Positions 32,221 to 47,400 of a DNA stretch of 64,000 nucleotides are shown here, one piece after another. The translations under genes and the position numbers were made by a program. The notes beneath the pieces were generated by a model. It did not search any database and was not told where the DNA came from. It saw only the letters and a list, made by a program, of their open reading frames with translations. The DNA is from Owenia fusiformis (taxonomy: Eukaryota; Annelida; Polychaeta; Sabellida; Oweniidae): contig CAIIXF020000004.1 of NCBI GenBank assembly GCA_903813345.2, positions 22,509,985 to 22,573,984 of the forward strand, in the 5' to 3' direction. Positions within the stretch are counted from its first letter, which is position 1; the number at the start of each line of letters is the position of its first letter.

Positions 32221-34860
32221 TTTCTGTTTGTCTTCTTCTGTTACACATTGATTAATATCCTTTGAATATATATTTTAATGAAGGTGTTCTGATTTAATTA
32301 AGTTTATTGGAACAGCTTTCATACATTTCCGAACAAAGTATGTTAGTATGGCGTTTGTTCTTTATGACAAATGTAACGTGAGTTTGTATACATCACGTGT
32401 TGTAACTACTTGTACGTAATAAAATACGTAACGTGAGGTTGTAAATAATATCATCTTCTGTTACGAATTGATTGATTTCCATTGGAAACATATTTTAATG
32501 AAGGTATTGATTAAAATGCAATGAAACAGATCTCATACATTTCCAAACAAATTATGTTAGTTCGGCGTTGGTTACAACGCCTTTTTTATCATGAGAAATG
32601 TAACGTGAGGTTGTATACGACATGTATAATAGCTACTCGTATGTCATAACAACGTAACGTATTGAGGGGTTGTATACGACATGCGCTACAATTCCTTTTG
32701 CGTTAATAACATACGTAACGTGGGGTTGTGTATAGCTGTCAGAACAGCGCCATGTATTTTAAGCAATGATGTCTCGAACAGAAAAAGGGATTGGTATCGG
32801 TATGTTGAAGTTTTTGAACACACAATTCCTTTGAAATAGTCATCAAAATATTCTGAAAATCTTACACATCGTCAACTTAATGGTCATCTTTTGAATGGTA
32901 ACAATATGATTTGAAAAAATATATATATACTTTTCTCTATATTGTTTTAGAAAACACATCAGACACTTCTTTTGTTCTTGGTATCATGTTCAGAATGAAA
33001 AGAAACATCTTACCTCATTGGAACAAAACGACATAAACACAGCGTGTTTAGGTCTTTCAATATTGTTAATGTACAAAAGAAATTGTGGTTGATTTAAAAA
33101 AAAGTATCTTTTTTTCTTAATTTTTATCTTTTTTGGGGGGTTTTGTTTTAATTTTTTGAATACCTTTTGTTAAATCAACCAAAATGTCCTTTGTATAACT
33201 ATAATATTGAGTACTCTAATAAAATGTTGTATATGCTATTTCGTTCCAACAAGGTTCGGATAGAATTTTATTTCATTCTCAAGGATTGGTAAAAAGGAAC
33301 AAAAAACAATTGCACTAAAAAACAAAAAATGTTAACAAAAACAGTTATATGAAATATACTATATAAATATTTTTCGCATTAAATTGATGCCAATCAGTCA
33401 ACATTACATAAAGGACCGTGTTTTTTAAAGAATGTTTTCAATAATTGGTTTAAGAGAAAAACATTGTTGAATTCAGTTCACCATATCGATACCTATCTTT
33501 TAGAAATTTTTCATGACGCTCACAGTGATCCTGATCATGACAAGCCAAAAATAGTCATACATACATATTTTTATCTTTCATTAATAATCATTTTACCATT
33601 ATCTGAATTTTTGTGAACTCAACTGCAATAATAAGGAAAATTTAATAAATAGAAAAATTTACCAATTTGTATTGGCCCACCCTCACAGGCTGGTATCGAA
33701 AGATTTGTCCGCTGTGACGGAGCATGCTATTTTTCATAAAAACACCAAGATGCTTCACGATTTATTTTTTAACTCATATGTTTCGTTATATTAAAGATAA
33801 TTACTTACTCCATGCAATGGATATATCATTTGCGTGTAACCTTCACTTCTGTTTGAAGTCCAATAACGCTAGGAGTAAAATCTATTGAAAACGGCGCCAG
33901 AGTATCAAACTCTAAAATGTACCATTTCTTTTTTAACTTTTTAATAGCATGATATAGTGACACGATAATATTAACATATGTTTTCAGCATAACTCTGAAT
34001 GTATCAATGAGATATTAATGCATTGGGTCTTTTTAATTTTTTTATAAAAAATAATATTAATATTTTTTGTCCGCTGTGACGGAGCATTTTCACAGTTCAC
34101 ATTTGCAACTGCTCCGTCACAGCGGACAAAAAAAATTAAACATTATTTTTTATAAAAGAATTAAAAAGACCAAATACATCAACATCTCATTTATACCTTC
34201 ATAGTTATGCTGAAACCATGTGTAAATATTATCGTGTCACTATATCGTGCCATTAGAAAGTTAAACAAGAAATGGTACATTTTGAAGTATGATACCCCGG
34301 CGCCATTTTCAATAGCTTTTCTTCCCAACGTAATTTGACTTCAAACAGAAGTGAAAGTTACCCGCAAATGATATATCCATTGCATGGAGTAAGTAATTTT
34401 GTATGGTATAACGAAACATATGAGTTAAAAAATAAATCGTGAAGTATTCTTAGTGTTTTTATGAAAAATAGTATGCTCCGTCACAGCGGACAAATATTTC
34501 GATACCAGCCTGTGACCCTCTACATAACAAATGAAGTAACGTCGGATCGTGGTTGACGTGTGTTTCGAAGTCCTGAACGAAATAACATAACTTGAGGATG
34601 TGTACTCCTTGTATGCGTTATAAAATATTCCTTGTACATAATAGATGTCGTATACGTTGGGTTGTGAAGCACGTGCGTTACAACGCCACGTCAAAATAAT
34701 ATTCTTAACAGTTTGGTAGGTTGTGATCGTGAAGTGTGTAAAATGGTCCTTTACATATAGAATGAATGTCGTGCAGTGAGGTTGTGTACGACGTTTGTTA
34801 CTGCGCCCTGTATCCAATAAACATAGCGCACGATCCAAGTGATACGGCGCTCTGTGTGTT
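32220..34860. repeat. Degenerate tandem repeat of about 220 bp units, interrupted by a palindrome
   Basis: Units at about 32225-32445 and 32450-32660 share CTTCTGTTAC, TTGATTRATWTCC, ATATTTTAATGAAGGT, ACATTTCC and ATGTAACGTGAG in order. Related TGTAACGTGAGGTTGTATACG words continue to about 32730 and again at 34540-34830. The 833 bp palindrome sits between the two halves. Confidence 0.6.
33683..34515. repeat. Giant palindrome with four copies of an 18 bp motif
   Basis: Two arms of about 400 bp, inverted copies with scattered mismatches, meet around 34099 with a loop of about 20 bp. GTCCGCTGTGACGGAGCA occurs at 33707-33724 and 34069-34086, and in the opposite orientation at 34110-34127 and 34474-34491. 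It thus marks both ends of each arm. The motif itself can pair internally (TCCG with CGGA). The outer ends read TCACAGGCTGGTATCGAAA. The minus-strand frame of 158 codons across the right arm looks incidental. Confidence 0.85.
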
Positions 34861-35289
34861 TTGTGATTACAATTATTGATACAACCTGTGTGTGAGATCA
34901 CGTACTATAGGTTTTTTCTCTACTGCCTTTGAATTGGCAAGTCAAAGTATCATATCTGTATATGGTGTGGCTTTATGCTCTGGGATGACATGATCTTTCG
35001 GTAAATACGCACACATTGGCAAATAGAAATAAAAGAAATAGCTATACGTGTAAGAAAAACTTATAGAGTATACGTTTATAGGATATGATATACAGTTACT
35101 TACTCACGCTTTACCCACGGTGCGTAACGTATTGTGCGTTAATACTTAACTAAGACAAAAGACGTACAAACGTACTATAAGTTGAAAAGAAAGGATATCT
35201 TTAAATAGTAAGGAATTTATTAAAACGAACGTAATAATATTGATAGATAGGATATTAGCAAAGCTGAAGGATAGTATTAAAAGTTGAAG
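34860..35289 (+). promoter_or_regulatory. Presumed upstream region of the Star-like gene
   Basis: The only non-repeat stretch directly before exon 1. I see no strong TATA box or CpG-rich core, so the transcription start cannot be placed. Confidence 0.25.
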
Positions 35290-35485
35290 ATGGGACTCCA
35301 GGCTAATAGTCAAGCGAGGAATTTTGCTCTGGTGATTTTAAGTATTGGACTCTTGGCTACCGTATTTTATGGCTTTCATAGACAGGACCGGATGTGCTTG
35401 ATTGACCCCGGGAATAGGGATGACCCAAGGGATGTCCGAATTGTACCAAACGAAACACCCTCATTAAATATAGGAAAAGGAAAAG
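35290..35485 (+). CDS. Star-like gene, exon 1
   Basis: Encodes the N-terminus MGLQANSQ, the membrane anchor FALVILSIGLLATVFYGF and part of the stem. Ends AAAAG/GTAGGT in phase 1. The next intron is 13.8 kb. Confidence 0.85.
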
Positions 35486-38400
35486 GTAGGTTCATGATGT
35501 AACATTACTTTAGTTTTTAAATAACCATGACAAAGAGATATGGTAGCTTTGGACCGCAATCGAAGAGGGCCGAATAGCTGACCCCTAGCCCTTCAAGGGA
35601 TTTGATTGGTTCCTTAAAGCATCTTCGGCAATCTTCGTGATATTAACATCTTCGGTGTGATGCGTCGGTGTCCCCAATTGTGAGATTAAAAATCAAAACC
35701 TCAAACTTTTCTAATTACCTAAAATACGGCGTCCTAAGTATACTATTCAGAACAGGCCCGTAGCCAGTATTTGCCAAGGGGGGGGGGGTCACTTTTTGAA
35801 AAATTCCAAGGGGGTTCACCTGTGACAATTTTGGTCCAAAAATGGCCAAAATCACTTAAAAAGTGCTCAGAATGGTGACAAACTGCATGATTTTGAAAGA
35901 TTTTTTGGCCAAGGGGAGGGGGGCTACGAACCTGCAGAAGTACATTATTTATAATCCTATAGTCCGTATGTACCCAAGAAAAATATAAGAAGAAATCTTG
36001 AATTCCAATCGAGAGGCCCCCTAATAAGCGCCGCATCTAGAAATACACAGACAAAGATTCGTTTCACATAATGCTCAGATTTATTTATATGAAATGCTAA
36101 TTAAATACTAATATAGTTGTCATGTCATCGTAACATTGCACTCTCAAGTCATTAGCAATGTTGATCACTTCGCATCAAGCAAGTAGATCGTTTCCAGAAA
36201 TGTCGTCGACTTACGATATCGTACGACAGGCGTAGAAATGCACGACAAACTTACGACTTTCGTTAACTTGACTTGACTTGACCATTACCAAAACTGAGAT
36301 ATATATTTTGAAAAGATTGCATAACAAAAGATTTTTAAAGTATTTCTTTTGAATAAATATTTTTGAATATATGAGTGTTCGTGATGAAGCTAGACTATTT
36401 TTTCATGTCATTGTTATTATGTTAAAAGGGCTCTATCTATTTACTTACTCGAGTCTAGCTCACAGCTTGATGTGACTTCATTGATTTCGTATGTACACTA
36501 AAAAGTGCCACACGTGCCTAGAACTCCTATTAAATAATTTTTATAAATATTTATAAGAATATTAATTATATTGAGGTCGAAGCGTTGTTTTTCGGAAATA
36601 ACCTCAAACTCAACGGATCCGCCATTTATACAGCTCACTCAGCAGAAAAATGGAGGCCATTTCGAAATGAAACTTCACTTAGCTAAATTAAATCCAATAT
36701 AACAAAGATCGATTAAGACGGAGATATGAGCTGGTATTCTGAAAATGTATGCATAAAGTTATGTTTCATATAATTATGCCGTAACAACTGTGCGTGTGTC
36801 AACATGATTTACAAATATTGAATACCACGACTGCTATAACTCTCACTCAGAAGGCTTTGGACCTAGTAACTATTTATTTTAGCATATCTTTAAATTGTGG
36901 TTATCGCTTTTCTCCAAAATGAATAAAATTAACGTATTCATTATATTTAGCAAAGCTTGTATTGAGCATGGTCATTTCGACCCGCCCCTCTGCGATTTTT
37001 TAATACTTATCTGATTTAAGGATTTAATCCCTGGACTTGGAGAATGTGGAATGGTCGTTACATAATGCATTGAGTCTTGGGCTTGAATTCTTTTCACACA
37101 TTGCAAAATATATTTCTCCAAAACCATCTAAAAGATGTCACGAAATCACGAAATGAACATATTTTCAGTGAAACGTTTTGCAAGGGTCAAGCTAGCAAAG
37201 TATCAATTTCAACCTTTTTAGTCCAGTCATCACCATGACAACCTTTAACTAGTGACCTTGACTGCGTTATTGGTTACGGAATGCAGTTACGTGAAATAGC
37301 GTGCACTAATATGTTGAGAATACAATATAATTTGGTTCATGATTTTACCTAGCAACCACCTAGCAACGGCTTAAACATCAAATTAGTGAAACTGAAAAAT
37401 TCGGGGTAGGAGAGAAAAAATTGAAAATTTGGAAATCATAATTCTGTTATCAGCTGTGCAGAAACATTTAGGAATATGTTTTTCTCTCAAATTCGTGAAG
37501 AGAACGTGATTCGCGAATACTTGTCGTTTTATACATTTAAAAATTCATAACACCGTCAATAGTGGCACGATTTTCATGAAATAAAGCATATTGGAAAGAC
37601 AATTCAGTATCAATATGCTAAATAATTATCTATAAAACAGAGCAATAATCACTCTTTTGCATTTTGCTGAGTATTAGAAAGAGGTAACAATCGATATTTT
37701 AAGAATTTAAATTTTATTGGCATCAAATTCAAACTATCATATCTTTGCCCCTCTATCCCCAACGACCTTGCCAAAAAGTATCTTATATCTGTGGTCAAAG
37801 CTAGAAAAACAACGGAAACACAAAAATTGCAAAAGGTACTGTTGATTTTGATTTCCTGCGATCTGATTGGTCTATGATTACACTGCATGAAACGTGCCTC
37901 GTGAAATGTAATGAAAATATTATCATCACACTCCAAACTGTCCAAAATTGCAAAAATCCCTATTACTTCTTTCAATATTTTTTAATGAAAATCATAAAAG
38001 TATCGAGGACAGACAGATATAAACATACGATTCATATCACATTCATATCATAGATCTGCGCAATAAATGATAACGTAATCAAACGCTTCATAAGTTACAC
38101 GTTATACGGGAATAATAAACATGCTATAAGTGAGTTGCTAAATCTGTCTAATACTGCACTGTGTAAATTGTTTTTCATGTGTTATTGACATACGACCCGA
38201 TTGAAATAGACTGCCTGTTTTGTTTACCTAAACGATATTTGATATGATAAGAAACGACATAAATTTTTATATTATTTACCTTCCTCATTTGGATAGCAAT
38301 ATTCCATTGAACCAAGCATATGGGGTCTATGTATCCCAGCTCATTACATATGCAGGGTATGCTCAAAATATTAAGATTTAAAAGCAAGACATATTTTACT

Positions 38401-41400
38401 GATATAACTCGACAGGGCCAAGGTTATAATTTCTAGGCTTTGCTATCAATTCTTGGGATTTATTTGTCAACATGTATTGCAATGACTTCAGTATGTATGA
38501 TCCCTGGTGATATAGGTACTTGAATGGTTGGGGTGGGGGGGGGGGGTAAAGACAGTTTTCTTTTCACGTTGGATTATGATTTGGGATAGTTGGGATTTGT
38601 TTTCCTTATAATCGGTGTACTCCTAGATGTTTTCTTTTTCTCGTTTTCTGTAACCATTTTGTGGTCCTTTCATATTGGCACCCGAGTATACATAGAGGCC
38701 GAGCCAAAAAACAACCCAAACAAATGAAAGAAACCATTTTACTTAAACAATGTAATTGCCATCGCAAAAGCAAAACTAAAACACATGGCAAAAACGTTAA
38801 CACATCGACAATCAGTAGATATCTTTTTAAAAAACTTAATTCATTTCTTCAGAGAGATCAATTTATTTTATCGAGACTTTCGACCTGTATATCCACTAGT
38901 CTTTTTCAATATATGCATCGCCTATAACTTGACTTTTTATTGTCTGCGTTGTATTCGAGGACACAATGAAAATATAATGTGCCTTTGGGCAATATAGATT
39001 TGATTTATCTATTTTGTAAAATAATGGCAAAGAAAAATGAAGTAAACTTGGACCCATGAACGAAGACCATGCTTTGACCTATAAAATGCTATTTCTTTAA
39101 AGCGGCTGTTGCTTCAAAATGGTATATTTCATGCTAATGAAGTATCCAAAACGTTAAGAAATTTCTTAATTACAGCAAGGAGGAAATATAGATGTGTGTT
39201 GTTCATTTAAAATCAATTTTTTAATCTTACAGTAGACGAAATAATCAATATGCTTTAAAATTAAAAGTCATTGGTCAAAGGATGAATTAATAATGGAAAT
39301 ATAATATCTTATCTGTTTTGGCCCTCGGTAGGTTCCTCTCAGGATATAATCAATATCCACAACCTACCATTAGGTTATCTCTCTATTATGTACATGAAAT
39401 CTAACTAGTTACATGGTATGGTAATAAACAACATTTAAATTTGTGCATTTATTTAAGTTATTTTTCTATTTGACTGAAATAAAGGTATTCACCCCATGCA
39501 GATCGATGCCCCAAATTACTATACATTTTTATGATGCGAGACTCAACATTCAACAGGAAACTATACTAGAAACATTTTGTGACCAATGTAGCAATTTTTT
39601 ACTGCTTAATAAATGGTGATGACAGTCAAATTAAGTTCTACACATCCTAGGCATAAGAGTAATCCATTGCATTACATATGATCTGCTTTGAAAGCAGTGA
39701 AGGTCCGATCTTGAAGGATGAGTTCTAAAAATATGAGAATAGAATGAGATTCTGATATTTCAATGTAACTCGTTTGAAAAATGATGGCGGTGATTGAGAT
39801 TACAATATAAAAATAAAACCGAAACGAAATATTTGTAGATTTATAAGCACCCTTTGATTAGTTAATATAATATATAGATAATTAGTTAAGCTTTTTCATT
39901 TTTTCTGTTTAAGCTGTACACTTTTTGCCCAAATGTGGGATACAAGTATAATAAAGCTCATAATAATATATGAAAGCATTTTAAATTATAATTTGTCAAT
40001 GTTTTTTCAACAAAATTACAAACAAATGCGAAACGTTTTTATATTTGAGTTGCTAAACAACAGATAGGCTAATATCGTTGCTTGTCATTATTAGTCTACA
40101 TCTATTAATTTCCCATATTCAAACAACATTTCTGCATGACCTCATGAGTACAGCTACATATGGTAAATCGATTTTGAATTCAGTTATTACTTTCATGGTT
40201 AAGTATATTTCTACATTTCATTTGATATTATATATGGACAAATGTACGATAAATGATGTGTGTTATTTTAATGTCAACACAACTGGTTATCATGACCATG
40301 CGATATGTATAGAAGACAATGCTTATTTCTTAAAAACAGTTTTAATGATGATTATATCAAAAAAGTATTATTTTGTTTGCAGTTAATATGAGTCCGAATT
40401 AAAGCATATAATGATTTCTTTGATATTTTCCAACTATGTAAAAATATGTTTGCGATCAGTTCCCAAAAGGGTGATGTGAGATATGTGATGTGATACCCAC
40501 TTTTACTATGCATATTATGTCTAATAGTTTGTATCCTCCAACACAAAAATTAACGTTGTTAAATCAACATTGTGGATGCATAATTTGTTTAAAGTTTCGC
40601 CAGAAGTGCCATTAGTGGTTACCTCTTAAATGACAGACAACGAAAACATCAGACGAAATATTGTTCTTTTTGTGGTGAATTTAGATTTTGCTGTCCAATA
40701 TCTTGTATTCTCCAAACATTAAGATTTCAGTTATGCGCCAGTACAATTTTAAATAATAATTTTGCGCTAGGCAGCGACCTATGTAACTTTTTTACTGCAA
40801 TATAATAACGCAGATGCGAGTAGGTAGTTACCAGATTCACCACCAGGTGGCTCGTTCGGGTCAGATAGCATGGCGGGTATAGAAGAAAGTTCCATTTAAC
40901 TTAAATGATATCCATTTGCGTGGTTCAATTTTCATATAACCCTTATGTATCTAATAGTTATGCAAATTAAAATATGTCCAGTAAAAGAAAATGTTATCTG
41001 TCCAATACAAGAAAAGATAATTCACTTTTTGTGATTTTGTAACATGGGGTCTATGGGGAGCCAAACCGAATGAGAAGTCACATTTTCAAAAAAATTAAAT
41101 TTTCAAAGTTGATAGACAATTTTCGAAACCATATTTCTAGATGTAATTTTACATGCAGATTTCAAATATGACATCGCTTTGACTGAATTTTGAATATTTA
41201 ATGACGTAAATCAAGATTATTTCTACTCGCATCTAGTCTATTGAAATAAATGGATAATGAACTGAAATTTTGAGAAATGAAACTAAACCAATGGAGTGCA
41301 TGTATTTAAATGATTGAAATTCTCTAATAAATATCTAATTCGTTAGTAGATTGAATGTTTAAAACATAATTTTGCAAAATAATCGTCCGTAGAAATACCC

Positions 41401-44400
41401 CTGGCTATAATAGGATTTTGGATGTATTGGTTGAGTTTTGACTGAGAAAAGACATTTTAATGCATCTCGGCCAGCGAAAACGCGATCTCGCAACTAATCG
41501 CATGTCAAAAATAAGCTAACATTTGAGCCAAAAGTTGCAGCATTGAGCAATTTTCATGATTTCTTTTGCTTCTAACTGCCATATGATTTAACATATGTTT
41601 CAAAAGGTTCCCAATCAAAACATTTTTGTCCTATACTTACTGATTTATGAAATATATTTCAAAATAAATAAAGCCATCCGAGATGGCAGAACATTTTCTT
41701 CTCAAAAACTATCAATTTTAATTGCGATTTACTCCCAGCCACGTATCTGTAACATACATTAAGATATGGAACGTAGTAATGATGGATTATCGATGGATGA
41801 CACCTGGACGAAACATTTCTGCTTCATAATGTACTCTATCAATACATTTTAAAGGCACATGACTATAAAACAACATGTGGTCTGTAGAATGAATCAATTG
41901 AACATATTAAGTTGTAGAATGTCAGGCCCGTAGCCAGGGAGGGTTCTCGGGGGGGGGGGATCGACCGACCCCCGGCCAAGAATTATTTTAAAATCATGCT
42001 GTTCTCCACCATTCTGAGCACTTTCCAAGTGATTTTGGCAATTTTTGGGCCAAAATTGTCAAAAGCGACCCCCCTGAAATTTATCAAGAAGTGAAACTTC
42101 ATTGGCAAATCCTGGCTACGGCCATGGATGTTTACCATTGATCTTTCTCGATAAACTCTTTAAGTGATTCTGTATATATAGCAAAGTATCCGTGTTCTTG
42201 GATTTCTGAGGTTTGATTACCCAAAGTGTCATATATAAATAGAGTTTGTAACTCTGAATTTCTCTTGACACAAAAGGGTTAACTTTATATATAAATAGAG
42301 TTTGTAGCTCTGATTTTCTCTTGACACAAAAGGGTTAACTTTATATATTATTAAATAGAGTTTGTAATTCTGATTTTCTTTTGACACAAAATGGTTAACT
42401 CTACATATAAATAGAGTTGGTAACTCTGATTTTCTCTTGACACAAAAGGGTTAACTCTCTATATAATTTCTCTTGGCTTTATATATAAATAGAGTTTGTA
42501 ACTCTGATTTTCTCTTAACACAAAAAGGTTAACTTTATATATAAATAGAGTTTGTAACTCTGATTTTCTCTTCACACAAAAGGGTTAGCTTTATATATAA
42601 ATAGAGTTTATAACTCTAATTTTCTCTTGACACAAAAGGGTTGTTAACTCTATATATAATTTATCTTGACACAAAAGGTTTAACTTTATATATAAATAGA
42701 GTTTGTAACTCTGATTTTCTCTTTAACACAAAAGGGTTAACTCGATATATAAATAGAGTTTGTAACTCTGATTTTTTCTTGACACAAAAGGGTTAACTCA
42801 ACACTTTTGCTCGCCTTAAATTGCAATCTCAGTTTTTCTGTCCACTCGTAAATGTTGTTTAGATCGTAAGAATTAGAGCTATCTTAATAGTACAATAACG
42901 TCATTTCTGCGGGCAATATAGTGAAACATTGGACCTTGGGCTCATTAGTATTATTACCATCGTTAATGACAAGGACTGAAACAGCAAGAAAATGTGACGC
43001 ACTGAACGATATCTAATTTCCCGGGGAAAATTGCCGGTCGTTAAATGCATTCTTGACCGGCAATATTGACCGCCACTATGTATGACGTCGCATATTGCTC
43101 AGGTCGATTTAGTAAAATGAATTCCTTCTAAACTAGCACTAAAACTCCTAGAAACTGGCCCGGCAAGGTGGTAATAATATAAGATCATCCTCTTGAAAGA
43201 GTCGATTAATTGAATTATCGTCAGCAAATAGGTAACATTTTAAATATAGCTTTAGAAATATTAGATTTTGTCAGAATGAACAATTAATCGTTATATTTCA
43301 GATCATCCAGGTGTGAAATATCGATGAAGATTTAGACAGAAAACATATTTAAATATTGGTATACGTTCAAGGAGGATTGGCTCCCATGATCGAAACTCGA
43401 TATTTTCCAACAATGAAAACGTCGTTATTTTCTGAAATTATAACCGAAAATAAATTCAAAATAAACAGTTTAAAAGATTCGAACTAGTTTTCTTATAAAC
43501 CTCTGACCATGTATTCAAATGTATTCAAATGCGGCTATTAATGCTTTAATACACAGCCACTACTTGTATTTGTATTTTGAAATGATTAATTTTTATGCAT
43601 AAAATTGAATAAAAAGAAGATTCGAATTTATATCGCGATCATTTCCTGTGAGTTTTGGAATTTTTCGTTAGGAAATAAGACCAAAATTCACGATTCAAAT
43701 GTTGAAGTGAACAAAATGGTAGCTGTTTGAATTCGAATTTTATATCACGACATGCCCATATATGGGACAAAATATCGATGTTGCACTCTGGGAGCCAATC
43801 CTCCTTGTATGAATAGTGTATGGCAACATAAATTGCAAGAAATTGATTACAAATGAACTTGGTGGCTTGAATAGCTACAAACAAAATAGATCACGATCAA
43901 TCTATATGCATGTCATAACAAACAACAATAACAGACAATAGAGAGATTTCACACATACGTAAAATACAACTTATAACGTATACTTATACTTATAAGAAGA
44001 CGTACAAGGTGTTTCATAATGTGGGTATTTCGTCAGGAAAGATCTTCTTGGACTGTAATAAATACAGGTCAAAGGGATGCCTTTTGTACTTTCTTGAATT
44101 GTAGCATGTTTAGTTGATCCAAATGTGTTTGTCTAGAATAAAATAGGCTCATATATAGTACATACATATAGACCCATCTCTTCTCAAATTGACTTTTTGG
44201 AGATGTTCGTTATGAAACACCCTGTATGTCATTTGTCGAGCTACTGAATGGGTCGTTTCCAGGAATTGCTAGAACCTACTGGTTTGATTGGTGTTTCAAA
44301 TTGATGGTTATAGTATTTGATTGGATACCCAGCCGATTAATTTAGAAAATGCTTGCGGTCAATTGTTCCACACACATGTAGGTAAAGCTTTATACGTAGA

Positions 44401-47400
44401 TCCAACTGTATACGTTTATCATCTACGTGTATATACAATTTTGTAAGTTCATTTAACTTATACTGATCATGAAAACTTTGAAATAATCAACTTGTTTATT
44501 TAATGACTCACTTGAAAGGATCATGACTCACTTTAAAGGATCGTGTTTAGAATACACTACAACTACTAGGACACGGAAGCAGGCATTTAATTATAATGTG
44601 CATAATCTACACATGCAGATGACAGTGCATTCACAGTCTCTAGTTGATGGGGCTTTTCTGTATCGGGAATAGTCATGTTCCATTAAGTACAATTTAAAAT
44701 TGATTTTAGTAAATATAATAGTTCGACATGACCCTTTAAACTATACGTATACGTATAAGTTGTACTTTCACTTATGTGCGAGATCTCTCTAATAATATAA
44801 AATTCCAACTTATACCATGTACCAACTTTGGCTTTTTGTAAATGTATTATATAAAAAATAATATAAATTCAATTAGTTTTAGGGTTGGATATGATGTGGT
44901 AATGGTAATTTTAAAAACGGGTAATGCGTACATCCCCGGGCAAAACGACCTTTTTCTGAACGCCTTGCCCAGTATTGTATTGTATATAAAGATAGTGGGT
45001 CGGATATTCAATAAAAAATAAGTAGAAAATACAAATGAAACAGGGAGGGGGGGGGGGGGGGCGTAGAATAGAGAATAGTGCCATGTCACAAAACCTAGAA
45101 GTAAACAATAAACGTTTGTAAACAGATAACTTTGAATGTACACCAATCTACCAATACAGCAAGGGTTTTAATGGGCCCTGATATTTGATTTACTGGCGCT
45201 ATATTGATCGATTGACTGATGGTCGCTAATTAGACATCCAAATACTAGAAATGGCATATTCTCACGATGCTGATATTTGATTCTTAATTCACAAAGTTTC
45301 GGTATTTCAACCACCTTAAAAGTCGAAGATGACATGAGCCAGGTTTTCTGTGACCAGTATTTATTTTTTTAATTATTTATTTATTCATCATAATATGAGA
45401 TGCAATGTTTTCTTTGAGGACAAACTCTGATTTATTCCATAGTTAGCTAGATATTCATAGGATAACATGTGAAAATTAAAACGGTATTTTTGTAATCAGT
45501 GGTAAAATATGATATTTTTGACAAATTTTCACTTAACCATAGCATACGGTTTTTTAGCCATGACATACGGCGCCGTATCTCATACTTGAGTGGGTTTGGG
45601 GTAGATATCACCCTGGAATATATATCGTATCTGAGGAGCGGGCAGGATATATTGTATATGTCCCGCTCCAGGCCAAATGCGGGCAGATATAATATATCCA
45701 TCCCGCTCCCGGAAATTTTTCAAAAGTTTAAAAAAGTTTAAATATCAAAAGTTTTAATTTTTTAATTTTAAAATTTAATTTTTTTAAGTTTAAATGTTAC
45801 AATTTCATTGTATTGAACAAAAAGAATATTACGAAAATGTTAAATATCTTGTCATTTGATGTATGTATGCGATGTATGTATGCGATGGTTTATGGATTTT
45901 TGCTACTTCAGACTCAAAACGAGGCTAAGTGGCAACATCGCCGGATTGTTTGGAAAATTTGAATTAAATAACTTAATTTCCGACGATTCTGATGATGACT
46001 TTAACTATGGAATAAAAAGAACATCCTCTATTTATCCCATGATACTACTAACCTACTTCCAGGTGAATAAAACCCAAGAATATTTTTTGATATTGGAAAG
46101 AAATCGTTTTTTCTCGCCCAATCCCGATCACGAAAATCGTATTCACCTTCCAATCCCGCTCAAGAAAATGTTATTCACCTCCCTTGCCTAACAAAGCATC
46201 CTCTAACGTTCAGTTGGGTCTATATAGCGTGCTATGATGATGTTCTTTTGTGAAAAACGATATTTTCCAAACAAAATTGAATATATAGATTTTGAAAAGT
46301 AAGAAGTATGAAGATGGCTAGCCTTTTAAACATAGGCGAATTGTAATTTCATCATCATGCTCTGACACGGAATCAATCGTGGAATGGATAGATACTGTCT
46401 TGTAAAACAATATAGGTGTACAGTTCGTATATGTAAAACTCCGGTCTGCTTGCGATTAGTTCTTCCCTACATTTCACACTACCCCATCCCCATACTGTAC
46501 ATGTAGCCTGTATTTCTTTAAAAGGGATACAAGCTTTGGCTTACATGTATATACTTTTACTATAATTTGTACATTCATTTCCATTTTGTTATTGACAATA
46601 AAGATATACAAAATATACAATATAATTCAATTACAAGTTCATAACATTTTTTTAAAACGTGTAGCTGAACCTCCCTTGTTCTAACCTCTTGAATACTTGG
46701 AGCGATAAATAAAATTGTGTCAACATCGACTCATCTTTTGGACCACATCCCGGGGACCACATCCTATTGTATGAAACAAGAAAAAACAGCATCCTTCGAA
46801 TGTAGGACTCCAGACAACACCAGTCATCCCCTTGGAGAAGAGATAAGGTAGGAGGAACGGAGTTTATGATGTCTAGAGCCCTGCATTTGGAGAATGGCAA
46901 TGGAGAAAAAGAGTGTATGATGTCGGGAGTCCTGCATTTGGAGTAGAGAGAAGGTAGGAACGGAGTGGATTATGTCTGGAGCCTTGCGTTCGGAGGATAG
47001 TAAAACAGTGATTGGAGAACACAGAGCATAGCAACCGAAGATATTTATCCGGATGTTTAGATCAGGTGGATGGTACTATTGAACCAAACAATTTTCTTGA
47101 AGCATCTTCGGTTGTGGTATGAGCCACTTCGGCCTCTTCAGCTTCTGTAAAAGGATCTTCGGCTATCTTCGGTTGCGGTATGAGCCACTTCGGCCTCTTC
47201 AGCTGTTGTACAAGGATCTTCGGCTATCTTCGGTTGCGGTATGAGCCACTTCGGCCTCTTCAGCTTCTGTAAAAGGATCTTCGGCTATCTTCGGTTGCGG
47301 TATGAGCCACTTCGGCCTCTTCAGCTTCTGTAAAAGGATCTTCGGCTATCTTCGGTTGCGGTATGAGCCACTTCGGCCTCTTCAGCTTCTGTAAAAGGAT

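Noticed and set aside
34425-34901. Minus-strand open frame of 158 codons
   Set aside because: It runs through the right arm of the giant palindrome and into a tandem repeat, has no recognisable domain and no matching frame in the other arm.
45856-46191. Plus-strand frame with an acidic SDDSDDDF stretch
   Set aside because: The second half is shared as DNA, in inverted form, with a repeat near 23829, so it is probably transposon sequence.
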